A stretch of DNA of 13,876 nt from Smittium mucronatum (Eukaryota > Kickxellomycota > Harpellomycetes > Harpellales > Legeriomycetaceae): positions 1 to 13,876 of the forward strand of contig LSSL01004740.1 in NCBI GenBank assembly GCA_001953115.1, given 5' to 3'. This document shows, piece by piece, positions 1-11,648 of this stretch. The position numbers and the translations under genes are program-made. Every line of letters begins with the position of its first letter. The first letter of the stretch is position 1. The notes under the pieces are model-generated. The model was not told the origin of the DNA. It saw nothing but the letters and a program-made list of their open reading frames with translations, and searched no databases.

Positions 1-670
1 AGCTCCGTTGCTAATAAATCCCCATAAAATGTAGTAAAACAGGAGAAAAAGAAAAGAAAAAGCACTATCCATGATTTCTTTAGTTATTTTCTTTAGTTAT
101 TTTCTTTATTTTTTTCTTAAAGCCTATTTTAAATTTTTTGAATAGTTAATTTACTTTAAAATTTATAAAACATAAAAATAAATCACTTATATATTTATAC
201 AAGTATATATTTGTTATATATTGTTATTTAAGCTTCAATTCTAAAAATCATCTTATCAGATCTCTAAATTCTACTAATAAAATCTTCTAAAATAAATCAA
301 ACGCAATTGAATAAAATTAGCAAATATCTTATGATACACATATAACCATAAAGTATCGATAATTTTAGTACAAAATAAAAAATGCCGTGTTTAATGGAAA
401 GATTTAAAATTTTAAAAAAATTGCACATACACCTTGCTTCGAGCAATTTCAGCCAAATAAATATGTAAACTTTGTTTATGAGCAATTAAAAACTTTAAAA
501 AAATCCAAATAAATAATCTAAATTTCTGACTTATAATTTTCAAAATTGAATCGTAGTTATAAATAGAAACCGATGATCTTTATCTTAGATAATTTTTACC
601 CCAATCAAATTTTTTAAATTTACCAAAAAAATATTTATTCTCAAAATTTTTAATTGCATTATCAAAATTT
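1..670. other. AT-rich non-coding stretch
   Basis: No gene is supported here. The only frame of note is a 62-codon one on the minus strand (297-485), rich in Leu, Ile and Phe as expected from T-rich DNA. A 22-base all-purine tract lies at 41-62 and a 13-base tandem repeat at 75-108. Around 188-230 the sequence is a loose TATA/TTATT mixture without a regular unit. No promoter, RNA gene or mobile-element end was seen before about 671. Confidence 0.7.
75..108. repeat. 13-base tandem repeat, about 2.5 copies
   Basis: The unit CTTTAGTTATTTT occurs perfectly at 78-90 and 91-103. It continues as CTTTA at 104-108, and a partial TTT precedes it at 75-77. The copies are identical, which suggests recent slippage. 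No function is implied. Confidence 0.85.
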
Positions 671-905
671 AAACGGGGTGTCCATTTAAGACAGTTATCA
701 ATTAAGCGGGATATTATGTATATATAGTTTCAAATTAGTCTTGGGAAACTTATTTTTGGTTCTTTTTGAGCCTAAAAAAGAGATAGAAACCGTTTTTTGT
801 AGCTTCATACCAATGCACATCATTTTCAAAATTTGCTCTTCTATTAAAAAAACGGCAATTAATTTTATACCGATATAACCCTTGAACACCGTTGGACTCA
901 TTTTT
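671..905. repeat. Probable interspersed-repeat fragment with a GGGGTGTCC edge
   Basis: This block has a more varied base order than its surroundings and fewer long A or T runs. It opens with GGGGTGTCCATTTAAG (675-690), followed by AAGCGGGATATTA further in (704-716). The 11-base word GTGTCCATTTA (678-688) recurs in the same orientation at 2987-2997. A 67-codon minus-strand frame spans 698-901, but its translation matches no family I know and is better read as chance openness inside a repeat. From memory, GGTGTCC-type words occur at ends of some DNA transposons in arthropods, but I cannot name a family. No opposite terminus, target-site duplication or transposase was found, so the boundaries are estimates, especially on the right. 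Confidence 0.35.
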
Positions 906-2970
906 GTAGAAACATGATATTGGAACTTATTTATTTCCCAAACTTCAAAAAAAAAATCAATGGTATAATTTTTTTACAATTTTCTAATTTTGATGAAATT
1001 TTTGAAACTAGGCTCAAACTATTTATAAGTGAATTGTGAGACTTTGAGGAGGTAGGTACTTTTGACAAACTATTTTCGAAAAAAAGTATCAAAATGAACC
1101 CCACTTGGTATTAAGGCTCTAAGTTATTTAACACAATTACAAAAAAATGCCTGGGGCGCTTTAATTTGTTAATAAAAAAATAAGTACATGGACTGGATAA
1201 AGTTCATGTAAACAAATTCATTGATATATTTAAGTCAGTGATATTTGATATTTCAAGTGAAATTAAGCCGAACATGAAAATTTATAACTATTACAAATAG
1301 AATTAATATCCCCAGAATCAGATATTTTGTATCACTTTATCTTTAAAAAAAGTAATATATCAATCATAACAGCTTCAAAAGAACCCTTTAGTCAAAATTC
1401 ACTTCTATTTTATAAAGATAAAGTATCCTCAAACATTATTTTAATCTCCGAGAATATAAAGAAGTTCAACCGGAATTTTTCTACACTTAGAATTAGAATC
1501 TTCTGATGAATTGGCGGGGCATTATTTTTAATTTCTATAATTATGTGTGACATAAAAGATGCCATTAAGTTTACCAATATTTGGAGAAAGAAAATAAACT
1601 TTATAAGATAAATATAAAAATATGAACACAAACGAAGAAAAGAGGAAATCAAAATATCCCAAATAGCTCTTCTATGTGATTATATCAAGTTTTTTTTTTA
1701 AATTCAACTTATAAATAAATTTTATTTAAAATGAAGCATCAAAATTAGCTTCAAATTTTATACAATTTTAAGATTTTTAAGCATAAATGGATTTTTTTTT
1801 TGAAAAGGTGATTTACGTCTTGAGTTTTTAAATTTTTACAACTAAAGTGCATATTTTCTTTCGGATGACCATTTTTTATAGAAAATTTTGGCCCTGCAAG
1901 TAGAATTAATTTATTAGATGATTTATAAACTGATATTTTGGCTATTAATACAATAATTCACTTATTTCAAATTAAATTTTTTAGAATAAGAGTTAAAAAA
2001 GACTAGAAATTTTCAGAAACCAGCATTTAATTATCTTTTAACTAATATAAAAAGTTTATATCAAATAAAAAAATAAAAAATGTTGTTTCAACACACTTAA
2101 ATTTTATTTTTTAATGTTGAATCCATTAAAAAAGTATATAAAATATCATCATTAAACTAAATTTAATTTCAATTTTTTTTTTAAGCTCATTTAATCATTT
2201 AATGTTAAATATATCATCTTTATCTTAAATTAAATTAAATAAAGAGTTAAAGAAAAATGGATTATAGTGTATAATAATCATATTTATGAAATATTTTACC
2301 TGTATTTATATCGCTATAATAGTCTGTTTTCTAAAAAAAAATTGGTAGAAAAGATTAAATATTCATTTGTATAAGGATTTTTGGGTCTGGATATTTATAG
2401 TATATAGATCTGAGGCAGGTGAAAAATTATATAACTGAGTAAATGAAGCGTCCCTATAATCGAATATATTTTTAGTTAATTGAAGATTTAAACGTTATTG
2501 GGTATAGTAATGATTAAATAAACCCAAAAATTAGAGATATGCTTTTTTAAAATATTAATTAAGTAAATATAGCTGAGTTATTTAAAGTTAAATAGACATA
2601 GAATGCTATTATTTTGGCAATTTATTGAGGAATTTTTCGAAATGATAAATTTAATTTGTTTTAAAATTTATGCTTTAACATTTTATATTGCGCTGTATTC
2701 TAATTTCCACAACAAATTACTGTTATGATCTCTTAAAAAAGTCCACAAATGCTGTATATCATACTATTGATATTTTTGACACCATTAGTAATCAATAAGT
2801 TTGAATATTTAAACTTCAAATTTATACTAAATCATTCGGCGAAGTTTAAATTATATTTTACCATATTGTTGAGATACTGAATAAAATTATAAATATTTTT
2901 TTGAGAAATTGGATTTTAAAAAATCCGTAATTTAGTGCTTGTAAAAATTTTATAATGGTTTATTGTTTTT
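906..2970. other. AT-rich non-coding stretch
   Basis: No gene is supported. An 80-codon minus-strand frame (1410-1652) is dominated by Ile, Phe and Leu and shows no motif. The 10-base word at 1009-1018 (TAGGCTCAAA) is the reverse complement of 765-774, a lone match with no similarity around it. A 9-base hairpin with one G-T pair lies at 1185-1193/1202-1210. The part near 1800-1910 (GGTGATTTACGTCTTGAG, then TTGGCCCTGCAAG) is more complex than its neighbours and might be old repeat debris, but no second copy is visible in the window. Confidence 0.6.
2225..2243. repeat. TTAAA microsatellite, three copies plus a partial
   Basis: TTAAA repeats perfectly at 2225-2229, 2230-2234 and 2235-2239, followed by TAAA. 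It is short and ordinary for DNA of this composition. Confidence 0.8.
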
Positions 2971-2979
2971 TTTAGTGCT

Positions 2980-3110
2980 ATTGGGTGTGTCCATTTACAA
3001 ATCAGTATTTTGCGAAATGCTATAGTAAAAAAAATCGATAACTGAAGTTAAATTTCAATCCAATAGAACGTCATTTTAATTTAGTATCAATCAAAACACC
3101 CAATGGACAA
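2980..3110. repeat. Facing copies of ATTGGGTGT / GTCCATT
   Basis: ATTGGGTGT at 2980-2988 on the plus strand has a perfect 9-base inverted copy at 3096-3104. Beside each copy is a GTCCATT word, but in a different order: on the left ATTGGGTGT runs into GTCCATTT, while on the right, read on the minus strand, TTTGTCCATT runs into GGGTGT. The left copy also contains GTGTCCATTTA, shared with 678-688. The 107 bases between the two 9-base words show only weak inverted similarity. This could be a very small inverted-repeat element or paired remnants of element ends. Short length and lack of visible target duplication keep confidence low. Confidence 0.25.
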
Positions 3111-6100
3111 ATTTTTTAAAAAAAAAACATCTATCTAAATAATTTTGAATCTAAAAAGCAAAAATGTGTCAAAATAAGATTAAAAATTTAGTTATTATGT
3201 GTTTCAACTTAATTTTTAGATATAATAAGTTGATAACTGCGAAAAAAAAGTCATAAAAAACTTGTATGGATTGAATAGAAAAAGAAAGGAGTATTTAAAA
3301 ACTTGGATAATAAATAAAACGACTGATATTTAGATACTAATTTTTTAAATAATAAATCTCGAAAAGATTCTGCTAATTAAGAGAATTTCACTATTGTACT
3401 GATATCACTAAACTTATACGAAAGTTGTATAAAAGATTATCCATATATAGCTACTTTATATTTTAGTTTTAGTTTTATTTCCATAAATGAGGCAATTTTG
3501 TTTAAAAAATGTATCATTTCTATACTCAATACCTTATAACAAAATATTGAATTTTTACGCATTAAATTAATGATTACATTAAATAATGACTCTATAAAAT
3601 TTCCAATATAATCTAAAATAAACTGTAATAATATCTTAAAGTTCTGTTAATGGGGAAAGATTTAATTATATTCAGAATAAACATTTTAGTTGTTTGTATT
3701 AACGCGCCATATATATATTATAATAAATTTCCCTATATAATCATTTATACATAAATAAATAAACCTAATAAAAAAATACAGGTTTTTTTATTGATAGATT
3801 GTTATTTATGAATTTATTCTCGAATAAAAAAGTTTATCTCTTTTAAAACAAGCGGATTTTTCTAAGTAAATCCTTGTAGCCATATAGAATCAGAATATAT
3901 ATTTATCAGTTTAGAAAAATTCTAAACTTAGATGAGAATAGTTCTATTGCAAAATGCTGTGGTCATATTTTCTTGAGTTACAATAACATATAACATTTTT
4001 TTTGCATATAAATAAATATTTACTGTTTATAATACTATAAAATTCAGTGAGCTGGATCCAAACTAAAACAATTATATAAAAAATATCATCTGTTTAAATT
4101 TAAATTGCCCAATTAATATTTTTTTTTGTTTTTGTATTAATAAAAATAAAATTTTGCTGGAAAAATTTCCCTTTTTACTTGATTTTTATCTGTTTTCTAC
4201 TTCTGTATCAACTTGCATAATTTTGAAAGGGATAGCAATTTTTTTCATTTCTTAATGCTAGCCGTTCTTTTGTTTAGTATAACTCAAATTGTGATCTAGG
4301 TTTAACATAGATAAATTTTCAAAAAATTTAAAAGGTTTTAACTCAATAAAATTTCGCATATTTTATGAACATAGCTTTTCTTAATATGTTTGAAAAAACT
4401 AGGAGGGTTTATGTATCTTTAAAATAGTATATAAATATAAATATTTTTTTACAAAAAAACTTTTTATTTTCAACATTATTTTCCAGAACTTTTTATAAAT
4501 AAAATGATAAAGATGGGTATATTTTATTCAATATCCGTTTTAATTGACAAATAATTAAGTCTAGCTAATAATAATAAGCTCAAGCTATGATAAAAAATAT
4601 AATAGCTGAAAACTATATAAATGAATATGATGTTTAAGAAAAATGAAATAAAAAATTTAATCTCATAAATACAGAAGAAATTATCTTTAAAACTGAATCC
4701 AAAATATATCTTTATCAATATTTTACAAAAAAAAATCGTTTTAGATCCTCTAAAGAATAAAATTAAAAGAAAAAGCCACTCAAAATTTGAATCTAAAAAC
4801 AATATCGTTATAATTATATATATTTAAAAACATTAATTTAAATTCCAAAAATCGATACACTATTAAACACACAATCTCCCTCAATAATATTATAATCTAT
4901 TCAATTTCATCAAGTTTTAGGTTGCCACTTTTGAAAAAATTATGCTTTTTTATGAAAAAAATAAGAGAGATTACCAAATAACATATTTCTGAGGAACAAA
5001 AAAGATATGAATTCTGAAATTTATTTTATATGATTTTTATTACTAGTCCAAGGAGGATCTTCAGAGATAAAAAGCAATTTTGTTCAATAAATCATAAAAT
5101 TTATTGTGTATAATAGGAAATAATAGACAAAATAAGGAATATTTGTCTTGGTGAACAATAAAACCAAAAGTTATATTCAAGACATGATTTTTTCAATGTT
5201 AATGGAGGGTAAATTTTGTGATTTTTTTTTTAAAGAAGTAATTGGCAAAAGTATTTCTAATTTTAATGATAATTATTACTAACTATCTACAATTTCTTAT
5301 ATAATGTTTGTCTAAATGAAAAAATTCTGAGATTTAATACCGAAAAATGCAGCATAAATAGCACCATTAGATTGAATTTTTTTTCGAAATGCCTTATTAG
5401 TGATAACTACTCTCAGCAGGAAAATAAATTTAAACTAAAATCCCTAAAAAAGATTCTGAGTGGTAAATTCTCAAAAAATTATAGTGGAAGAATTCTTTCT
5501 TAGATTCAAAAAAACATCCAAATTGAGTCGAAATAATGGCAGAAGAACTTTGGAAAAAATTATAACCTTAAAAAGTATTTTTATAGCTATAAAAATTTTC
5601 CACATAAAATTATCCCTTCTTAGAATAGAAAATTCAAAATTTTATGGTATGAAAAGAATAAAAAATTCTAAAAAATCGAGGAAAAAAATACAGCTACAAA
5701 ATTAAAAAAGTCTATAATAAATCATTTACGTGAAATTTTCAAAAATATAATAGCAAATAATTTAATTGTGTTAAGAAAGACTCCCTTTGAAAAGCGAGCT
5801 GCTAAATATGAACCTAAATTCATTTGTTCTTAATATTTTGAGTAGATTCTAGATGAATATATTTATTACCTAAAACAAATTATTACATATTTTAACTAAT
5901 TTATAAAAAATCATTTTCTACTTAATATAAAACTAATTTTAACAGTTAAAAAATTCAAAAATACAATATGGCACAATATTTTAAAAAGTATGAATAGGAA
6001 TTTTTCGTGGGGGAATTTAATCCCTTATTTCTTTCTTAAAATATTTTTTTAAATATTTTTGATTTAAATTGTGAAAATTGGAATCTGGATCCACTCATAG

Positions 6101-6136
6101 TATAATAACACAAAATAATTTTTCGCAAATATTATT
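3111..6136. other. AT-rich non-coding stretch
   Basis: No gene is supported. A 92-codon minus-strand frame (4524-4802) is mostly Phe, Ile, Leu and Tyr, as expected from a T-rich strand, and shows no family signature. An 81-codon plus-strand frame (5460-5705) is rich in Lys, Ile and Ser and is likewise unrecognised. Small simple features include TTTTAG repeats at 3461-3477. Perfect short hairpins occur at 3908-3916/3920-3928 and 5085-5092/5099-5106; stems of this size are expected by chance at 80% AT. The word CTGGATCCA occurs here and again near 6086, with no longer match around it. Confidence 0.65.
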
Positions 6137-6153
6137 GGACAAGGAGGAGGGGG
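6137..6153 (+). other. G-rich island (GG tracts ending in GGGGG)
   Basis: G tracts lie at 6137-6138, 6143-6144, 6146-6147 and 6149-6153, separated by short A- or C-containing spacers. Four GG-or-longer tracts could in principle form a two-layer quadruplex on the plus strand. It stands out because the flanks are about 80% AT. No gene lies next to it. Confidence 0.5.
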
Positions 6154-8658
6154 CAAATTTTAATATTTTTTAAAATAGTTATTTTATGGAATTATCATCA
6201 TATATCACTTTTAGTAAACGTGAAGTTTATAAGATTTATTATCGAAAATTTTAACTACATATATGCCTCGCTAAACTTAAATAATATGAATACTATGAAG
6301 TATCTGAAATAAATTGATATATATATATTTAAGATGTAAAAATATAAAAAATATAAGAAATATAAATTATTTTTCTAATTGCTAACAATAAACTGTTTAA
6401 TATATTTTAGTGAATTTAAAAATACCAAAACTTGATAAATTATTATGAGTCTTGAAAAAGGTGATGAGAAGTATTTTTGAACGTATTTTTAGAGCTGTGG
6501 TTTCTACCGAATTATTGATTAGAAAAATAGATACCAGAAAATTTACTTGTATCAGAGATTGGAATATATCTAAATATTGATTTAGAAAAATTTTATTTAG
6601 CGAACAAATAATTTTAACCTGATAAATTTTGAAAAAAAAAACGAAAATTTCAGCTTAAATTATTTTTTTTTTAATTGATAATAGCGAAAATATTTATGGA
6701 CAACTGCAGTAAAATCAAATAATAAAGATTATTTTTTATATTTATTCTTTTGTCAAGTGGTACGATTTTTACGCTAACTATACTACTATCTATTCAATAT
6801 AATTATAAATCAAAAATTAAGTCTCTTCTTTCAAAAATAAAATTTATATTTAACTATTAGTTTATATATAGCTTTAATATTACTATTATAAAAATATATT
6901 AAACATTTAATACTATGCTATATCTGCTCAATTGAACAAATATAACTTTTCAATTCATATTTATTTAATTTATTATTTAATGGATTAAATATAAATTAAA
7001 AAGCAAAAAGGAAAGAATCGATCTTCAACTTATTATTCTTTCTATTTTTTGAAATGTTTTGGATTCTAATATATTTTAAAATTTGAGAAGCGATTTTTTT
7101 AAAATAGTAAGCAAATTTGACGCATTAAAATTTTTATAGATTTTTTTTTTTGGGAAATTAATCTAATATTTATTTTTAAAAAGTACCCGATAATTTAATT
7201 TATTGTCATATTGAAACATCAAAAATTAATTTATATTGGAATGGAAGCTTCAACAAAAATTATTTGTGCTATTATTTTTAAATATAAAAATATTCTTAAT
7301 TCTGTTTTTAGTGTATTAATTTTTTCATCCGAAACTTTTATTGACTGTTTTACTCACAGGAGCCTTTTTTCACTCAGATTCGCTATAAATTTAAATATTT
7401 TTTCCTATAAATTATATATTTGCACTAAGATAGTAACTTTTTTCATTTGAAAAATATTTTAAACCATTATCAATAATTAAAAGGTGGAAAATTGTTCTCA
7501 ATAATACTAAAAAGGGTTGTTTTTTATATAAATATAAAAAATCGCAAATCTAATGTTTTTTTAAGTTTTGATTTCCAAGTATACGCAACATATAACCAGT
7601 ACTTAATATAAATAACAATATTTTAATTATTTTATCCATTCTTAATAAGTGGTTAATGAAAATATATCATTATCTGTCTATAAAATAGTTGAAACATTGG
7701 CTAAAAAAACTACACACATTTAAAAATTTCAAATTACCTATTAATAACAAAAATTTGCTAAAATGTGCAAAAATGACAGAATTAATCGTTTAAAAGATAG
7801 AAAAAATTTTTTTAAAATTTTTTTATTAATCTATAGAACTATTCTTTTCTCATTTAATATATTATATTTTTAAACCAAATTAAGCCAGTATTTCTCTATC
7901 GATAAGATCTGCACAATTTAATCCATCTAATTAATTTTTTTTAATAATTACCAGAATTCAGTATTAATATTATACGAATTTTTTATTGGTTGGATAATTA
8001 ATTTTATAAAATTTTCCCTTTCCATAGTTTATTTCAAGCTAAAAATATGCACAGAAAAATCCATATGTAATTTTAAGAAATTTAAAATTTATCGCCGAAA
8101 TAACATTACATTCAAAAGAGCCATTAAAAAAACACTGAAGCTTAGTTAAATAAATAAATATTTTACTTTTATTTATTTCCAAAGCGTATAAGCTCTAGAA
8201 TGTATGTATTAAAAGATATTTCATAATGAAAATTAAGTTATCGGGATACTTCACATTACATAAAGAATTAAATATAGACAAATTTAAATTCTAAAACTAA
8301 GAAAGTAAAAAAAGGATTAAAAAGGCTTTCGTAAATTTCATTGCTATTTAGTTTATATTAAATTTATAAAATCTAGTTGAAAAATAATATTAGCTAAACA
8401 TTTTAAAAAAAATATCCAAAAAAATTTTATGGCATGATAAATATTCTTCAATAATTAAAATATGTTTATCGTGTGATTAGAATAGCATTAATAACTTTAA
8501 ATTTCAAATATTAATGAATTGATATATTTTCACCTTAATTTAGTATGTAAAGCTCATCATAAATGCATTTATTTTTTGATATCTAACTAGATAGACATAA
8601 TGAAAATGAAAAAAAACTTGCAGATATATAATTTTAAATATATGTAATTTTTATATTT
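6154..8658. other. AT-rich non-coding stretch
   Basis: No gene is supported. An AT dinucleotide run (six units) lies at 6317-6328, followed by loose ATAAAA-type repetition to about 6370. A 79-codon plus-strand frame (7211-7450) gives a mixed hydrophobic peptide with no motif, domain or upstream signal that I recognise. No RNA gene, repeat end or long inverted repeat was seen. Confidence 0.65.
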
Positions 8659-8947
8659 TCATTTATGCATGTTGTATTTTAATGTGTTCAAAGAAGGGTT
8701 TTTTGTATTAAAATTAGTATATTTACTCGAAATTACGAAAATAACATCTAAGTGGATTGAAATTAAAGAAAAAAAAGGAAAAGAAAAAGTTTCACCTTTT
8801 CTCAATAAAATTAAAATATTTTTAAAGTGTTTTTTTGTACCATTTTTTTCATCTGTTTTTGGTGAAAATACCACATTTTATTTACCAAAAATAAAATACA
8901 TCAGACTTTTATATTTTAACAATGCATGTAATTGTTTTTTTACTTAA
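8659..8947. other. Segment open on both strands, coding not supported
   Basis: A 92-codon plus-strand frame (8669-8947) overlaps a 71-codon minus-strand frame (8659-8874). The plus frame's translation is more mixed than most here, with a Lys/Glu-rich middle (about residues 27-40) encoded by a purine-rich tract and a Phe-rich part after it. Neither product matches a family I know. Purine-rich followed by T-rich DNA removes TAA, TAG and TGA from both strands, so chance is the simplest explanation. An exon of a split gene cannot be excluded. Confidence 0.3.
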
Positions 8948-9897
8948 AGATTATTTCTGAATTTTATTATAATTAAAATGGAGCGTTTATTTTTGTTAGA
9001 TATTTAACCAATTAAAATTCTATTTTCATTATAAGATATTTTTATTACTTATGGTTTTTACTGATATTTTACTCCTTAAAGTTAATTACTTTAAATTATA
9101 AAGTGGTATTTAAAAAATATAGTAATAAAATGACTGATAATTTTCCAAATTAAAATAAAATAAATGTGGGATTAACCTTCAGATATTAAAAAAAAAATTT
9201 CTTGGAGAAATTTATTTCACTATTTAAAGCTGATTAAAATTTTTTATCGCTAAATAAATATGCGCGTTAATGCTATTGAAAAAATTCTGCTCTTAATTGC
9301 GAATAAATTTATAAATCTAACCCCATTTTTTTAATCTTCGGATTTAATTTAAATCAATCTGAAAATAGTATTCATAATTAAACTATTAAGTTATAATATA
9401 CATAATAAAAGTTTTTGTGGACTTTAAATGATATTGATCTAACACAACATGTTTTAATTTTAGATTTTTACCTCGAATTTTTTTTAATATTGCTTAAAAT
9501 TCATATATAATATATTATAAATGACCCCAAGAAATATTTTATAGTTTTTTTATGCTTATATACATATAAATTTAGAAAAATATAGCTTTAGATTTATATA
9601 TCCTTGCATGCGTAAAAATATACAATCGTAGTTTTCATGATTCTGATCGATAAATATTAGTTAAATCACCCCTTCAAAACTATATTTCCAATTACCCATA
9701 TATGAAAAATATTCACTCTTATTACAATAGACCGTTTTTTTCAAGTATTTAAAGTTTTTTTGACGAATTTTCTAAATAATTTAATTTCAGAATTTATTAA
9801 AAAAATTCTTTTAACTTCAATTTTCAAGTTTTAAAATAAAAATTTAGGGCTTTTATCAAATATAATTATAAATGAAAAAAATAATAATGAATTTGAT
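8948..9897. other. AT-rich non-coding stretch
   Basis: Nothing coding is visible. A 7-base perfect hairpin lies at 9076-9082/9088-9094, which is within chance expectation. The sequence around 9500-9520 is a TATAATATATTATA mixture. No repeats longer than a few bases were noticed. Confidence 0.65.
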
Positions 9898-9914
9898 GGG
9901 ATGGGGAGGGAAGG
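9898..9914 (+). other. G-rich island, near-complete quadruplex motif
   Basis: G tracts are GGG (9898-9900), GGGG (9903-9906), GGG (9908-9910) and GG (9913-9914), with loops of two, one and two bases. Three tracts have three or more G and the fourth has two, so it narrowly misses the usual three-layer quadruplex rule while fitting a two-layer one. It is sharply different from its roughly 80% AT flanks. No neighbouring gene indicates a role. Confidence 0.55.
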
Positions 9915-11648
9915 TTTGAGATATTTAGTAAAAAAGTTTTGGATTTATCGTGTATTATTAAACTAAAGTATTCCATATTCCATTTTTATAAATGGAAAAA
10001 TTATTAATATTTATCCTTCAGTTATTATTCAGAATATTATGAATTTATAATATCGAGACCAAAATACTTTAAATGTTTTATGGAAAGTATATCTGCAGCC
10101 AGAAAAGTCTATTGTTGTGTTTTCCAGAGTGGATTTAAGATAAGTTATACTATATTATATTAAACGATTTAGGATGGTAGATTAAGAATATTTACATAAA
10201 GACTTAGCTTAGAATTTTTCAAAACCAATCCAAGTGAAGATATAATAATTTTTTATTTTTTTCGTGATATAATCTCGCACTGTTTTTTATTTTTCGATAT
10301 TAAAATTGATTTATAATTTTTATTTAATTTTTATGTTTAAAAGATTTTTTCTCTGAAAAAATCCGATTAATTTTTTATTTAAATAATTAAAATTAGATCC
10401 AAGATTATAAGTTTATTTATTAGCTAATTTAGCTTATTTCTATTTTGTATAATTTTTCTGATATTATTTCCAAATATAATTGTTATAAGAAGCATCGAAT
10501 AACTATAATTTCTATAAATTTTGTTTAAAATATGAATTTTTTTCTTGAATTATATAAAAAATAATTTTAATAAATTTTAATAAATTATTTTTATTATATT
10601 AACCCAGAATTTATACGAAAAACATATCTTGAACCTTATGTTTTGAAAAAAAAATACTTTTCTTAAATTGAAAATCGATATGAATTTATTTTCTCCTAAT
10701 AATTAGTAATTTATATTTTCTAAAAAAAAATTGTAATACATCTAAGTATGTCGAACTTATTTTCATAATTAAATTTTTATATTAATTTTAAAATAGAGCT
10801 ATTTGGATGTGGATTTTATTCGTGATTCACCCTTTTTAAAATTTTTCCAGTAGCATGAATAAATACGGATAATTTTTTTAAACTATTCTTATAGATATTA
10901 ACCTAAAACAATTAATATGCGCATTTGGGATATAATTATATATATAATGAGAGGATTTATGTCTACTCTCATCATTCGCCTTAGAATTTACCATCAATAC
11001 TAATTGTTTATAAAAAATTAGTATAAAATCTTAAATCTTAAATATCGAATTCTAATATCGATTTTTTTAATATTTTATTGATGTTTAGAAACGAAATTTA
11101 AATCTTTAATGAAAAACATGTTTTTTCTTACTCAGTTTTAGAGAGAATACTTATAAATTTAAATAGTTAAGATTAAAATTTTTTTTTTATAATTTTTATA
11201 TCAGCACAAATAAATTTATTGATTATTGTTAGACGATTTTTTTAAGTGTTTAAGAGTCTTATGATTAATTATTTTTTTTAAAAAATAACTATCTAATACA
11301 AAAATTCTCTCACGATTAAAAAAGATTTTTTTTTGGTTTAAATTATTCGATAATTTATTAAAAAAAGAAATAAATAAAAATTAAAATAGTATCAGAAAGA
11401 CAATACAGTTTATAATGGAGATTGCCATTATATTCAAAAAAAATTTCTTAGTCCAAATAAAATATAGCTAGGTAAAGAAAAATAAATATAAATTAATATT
11501 CAATTGGTTCAAATAAGAAAAAATGATATGAAAAAGCTCAAAGCTATCCAAAAATAATTTTAAATTCCGTATATATACCAAAATTTTTTCATTTTTATCA
11601 ATGAAACAAAAAAAATTTAAAAATTTATTCTTAAATTTATAAATACAA
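9915..11648. other. AT-rich non-coding stretch
   Basis: No gene is supported. Perfect small hairpins occur at 9978-9985/9990-9997, 10343-10351/10355-10363 and 11411-11418/11425-11432. By a rough hand estimate, 8 to 9 base stems with short loops are expected several times in a window of this size and composition. A degenerate 10-base tandem repeat (TAAATTTTAA type, about 2.5 copies) lies at 10563-10586. Confidence 0.65.

Noticed and set aside
698..901. 67-codon minus-strand frame inside the repeat-like block
   Set aside because: The translation matches no transposase or other family I know, and the block is better explained as non-coding repeat sequence.
765..1018. 10-base inverted match (765-774 with 1009-1018), considered as terminal repeats of a 250-base element
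   Set aside because: Similarity stops immediately on both sides, and the repeat-like sequence appears to start well before 765.
1410..1652. 80-codon minus-strand frame
   Set aside because: Hydrophobic low-complexity product with no motif; within what AT-rich DNA gives by chance.
3908..3928. 9-base perfect hairpin with a three-base loop
   Set aside because: A rough estimate at 80% AT predicts a few such stems in 13.9 kb, so this one carries no special weight.
4524..4802. 92-codon minus-strand frame
   Set aside because: The product is almost entirely Phe, Ile, Leu, Tyr and Lys, which is what a T-rich strand encodes by chance. There is no motif, conserved spacing or supporting context.
5460..5705. 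81-codon plus-strand frame, Lys/Ser-rich
   Set aside because: No recognisable domain; composition follows the local A-rich DNA. A basic DNA-binding fragment was considered, but no specific motif is present.
7211..7450. 79-codon plus-strand frame
   Set aside because: Somewhat mixed residues but no domain, no signal peptide with a clear cleavage site, and no neighbouring gene.
10343..10363. 9-base perfect hairpin, GATTTTTTC / GAAAAAATC
   Set aside because: Same chance argument as the other short stems; no adjacent gene or T run gives it a role.
11505..11520. GGTTCAAAT word, considered as a tRNA T-loop
   Set aside because: No complementary T-stem, acceptor stem or D-arm is present at the right distances.
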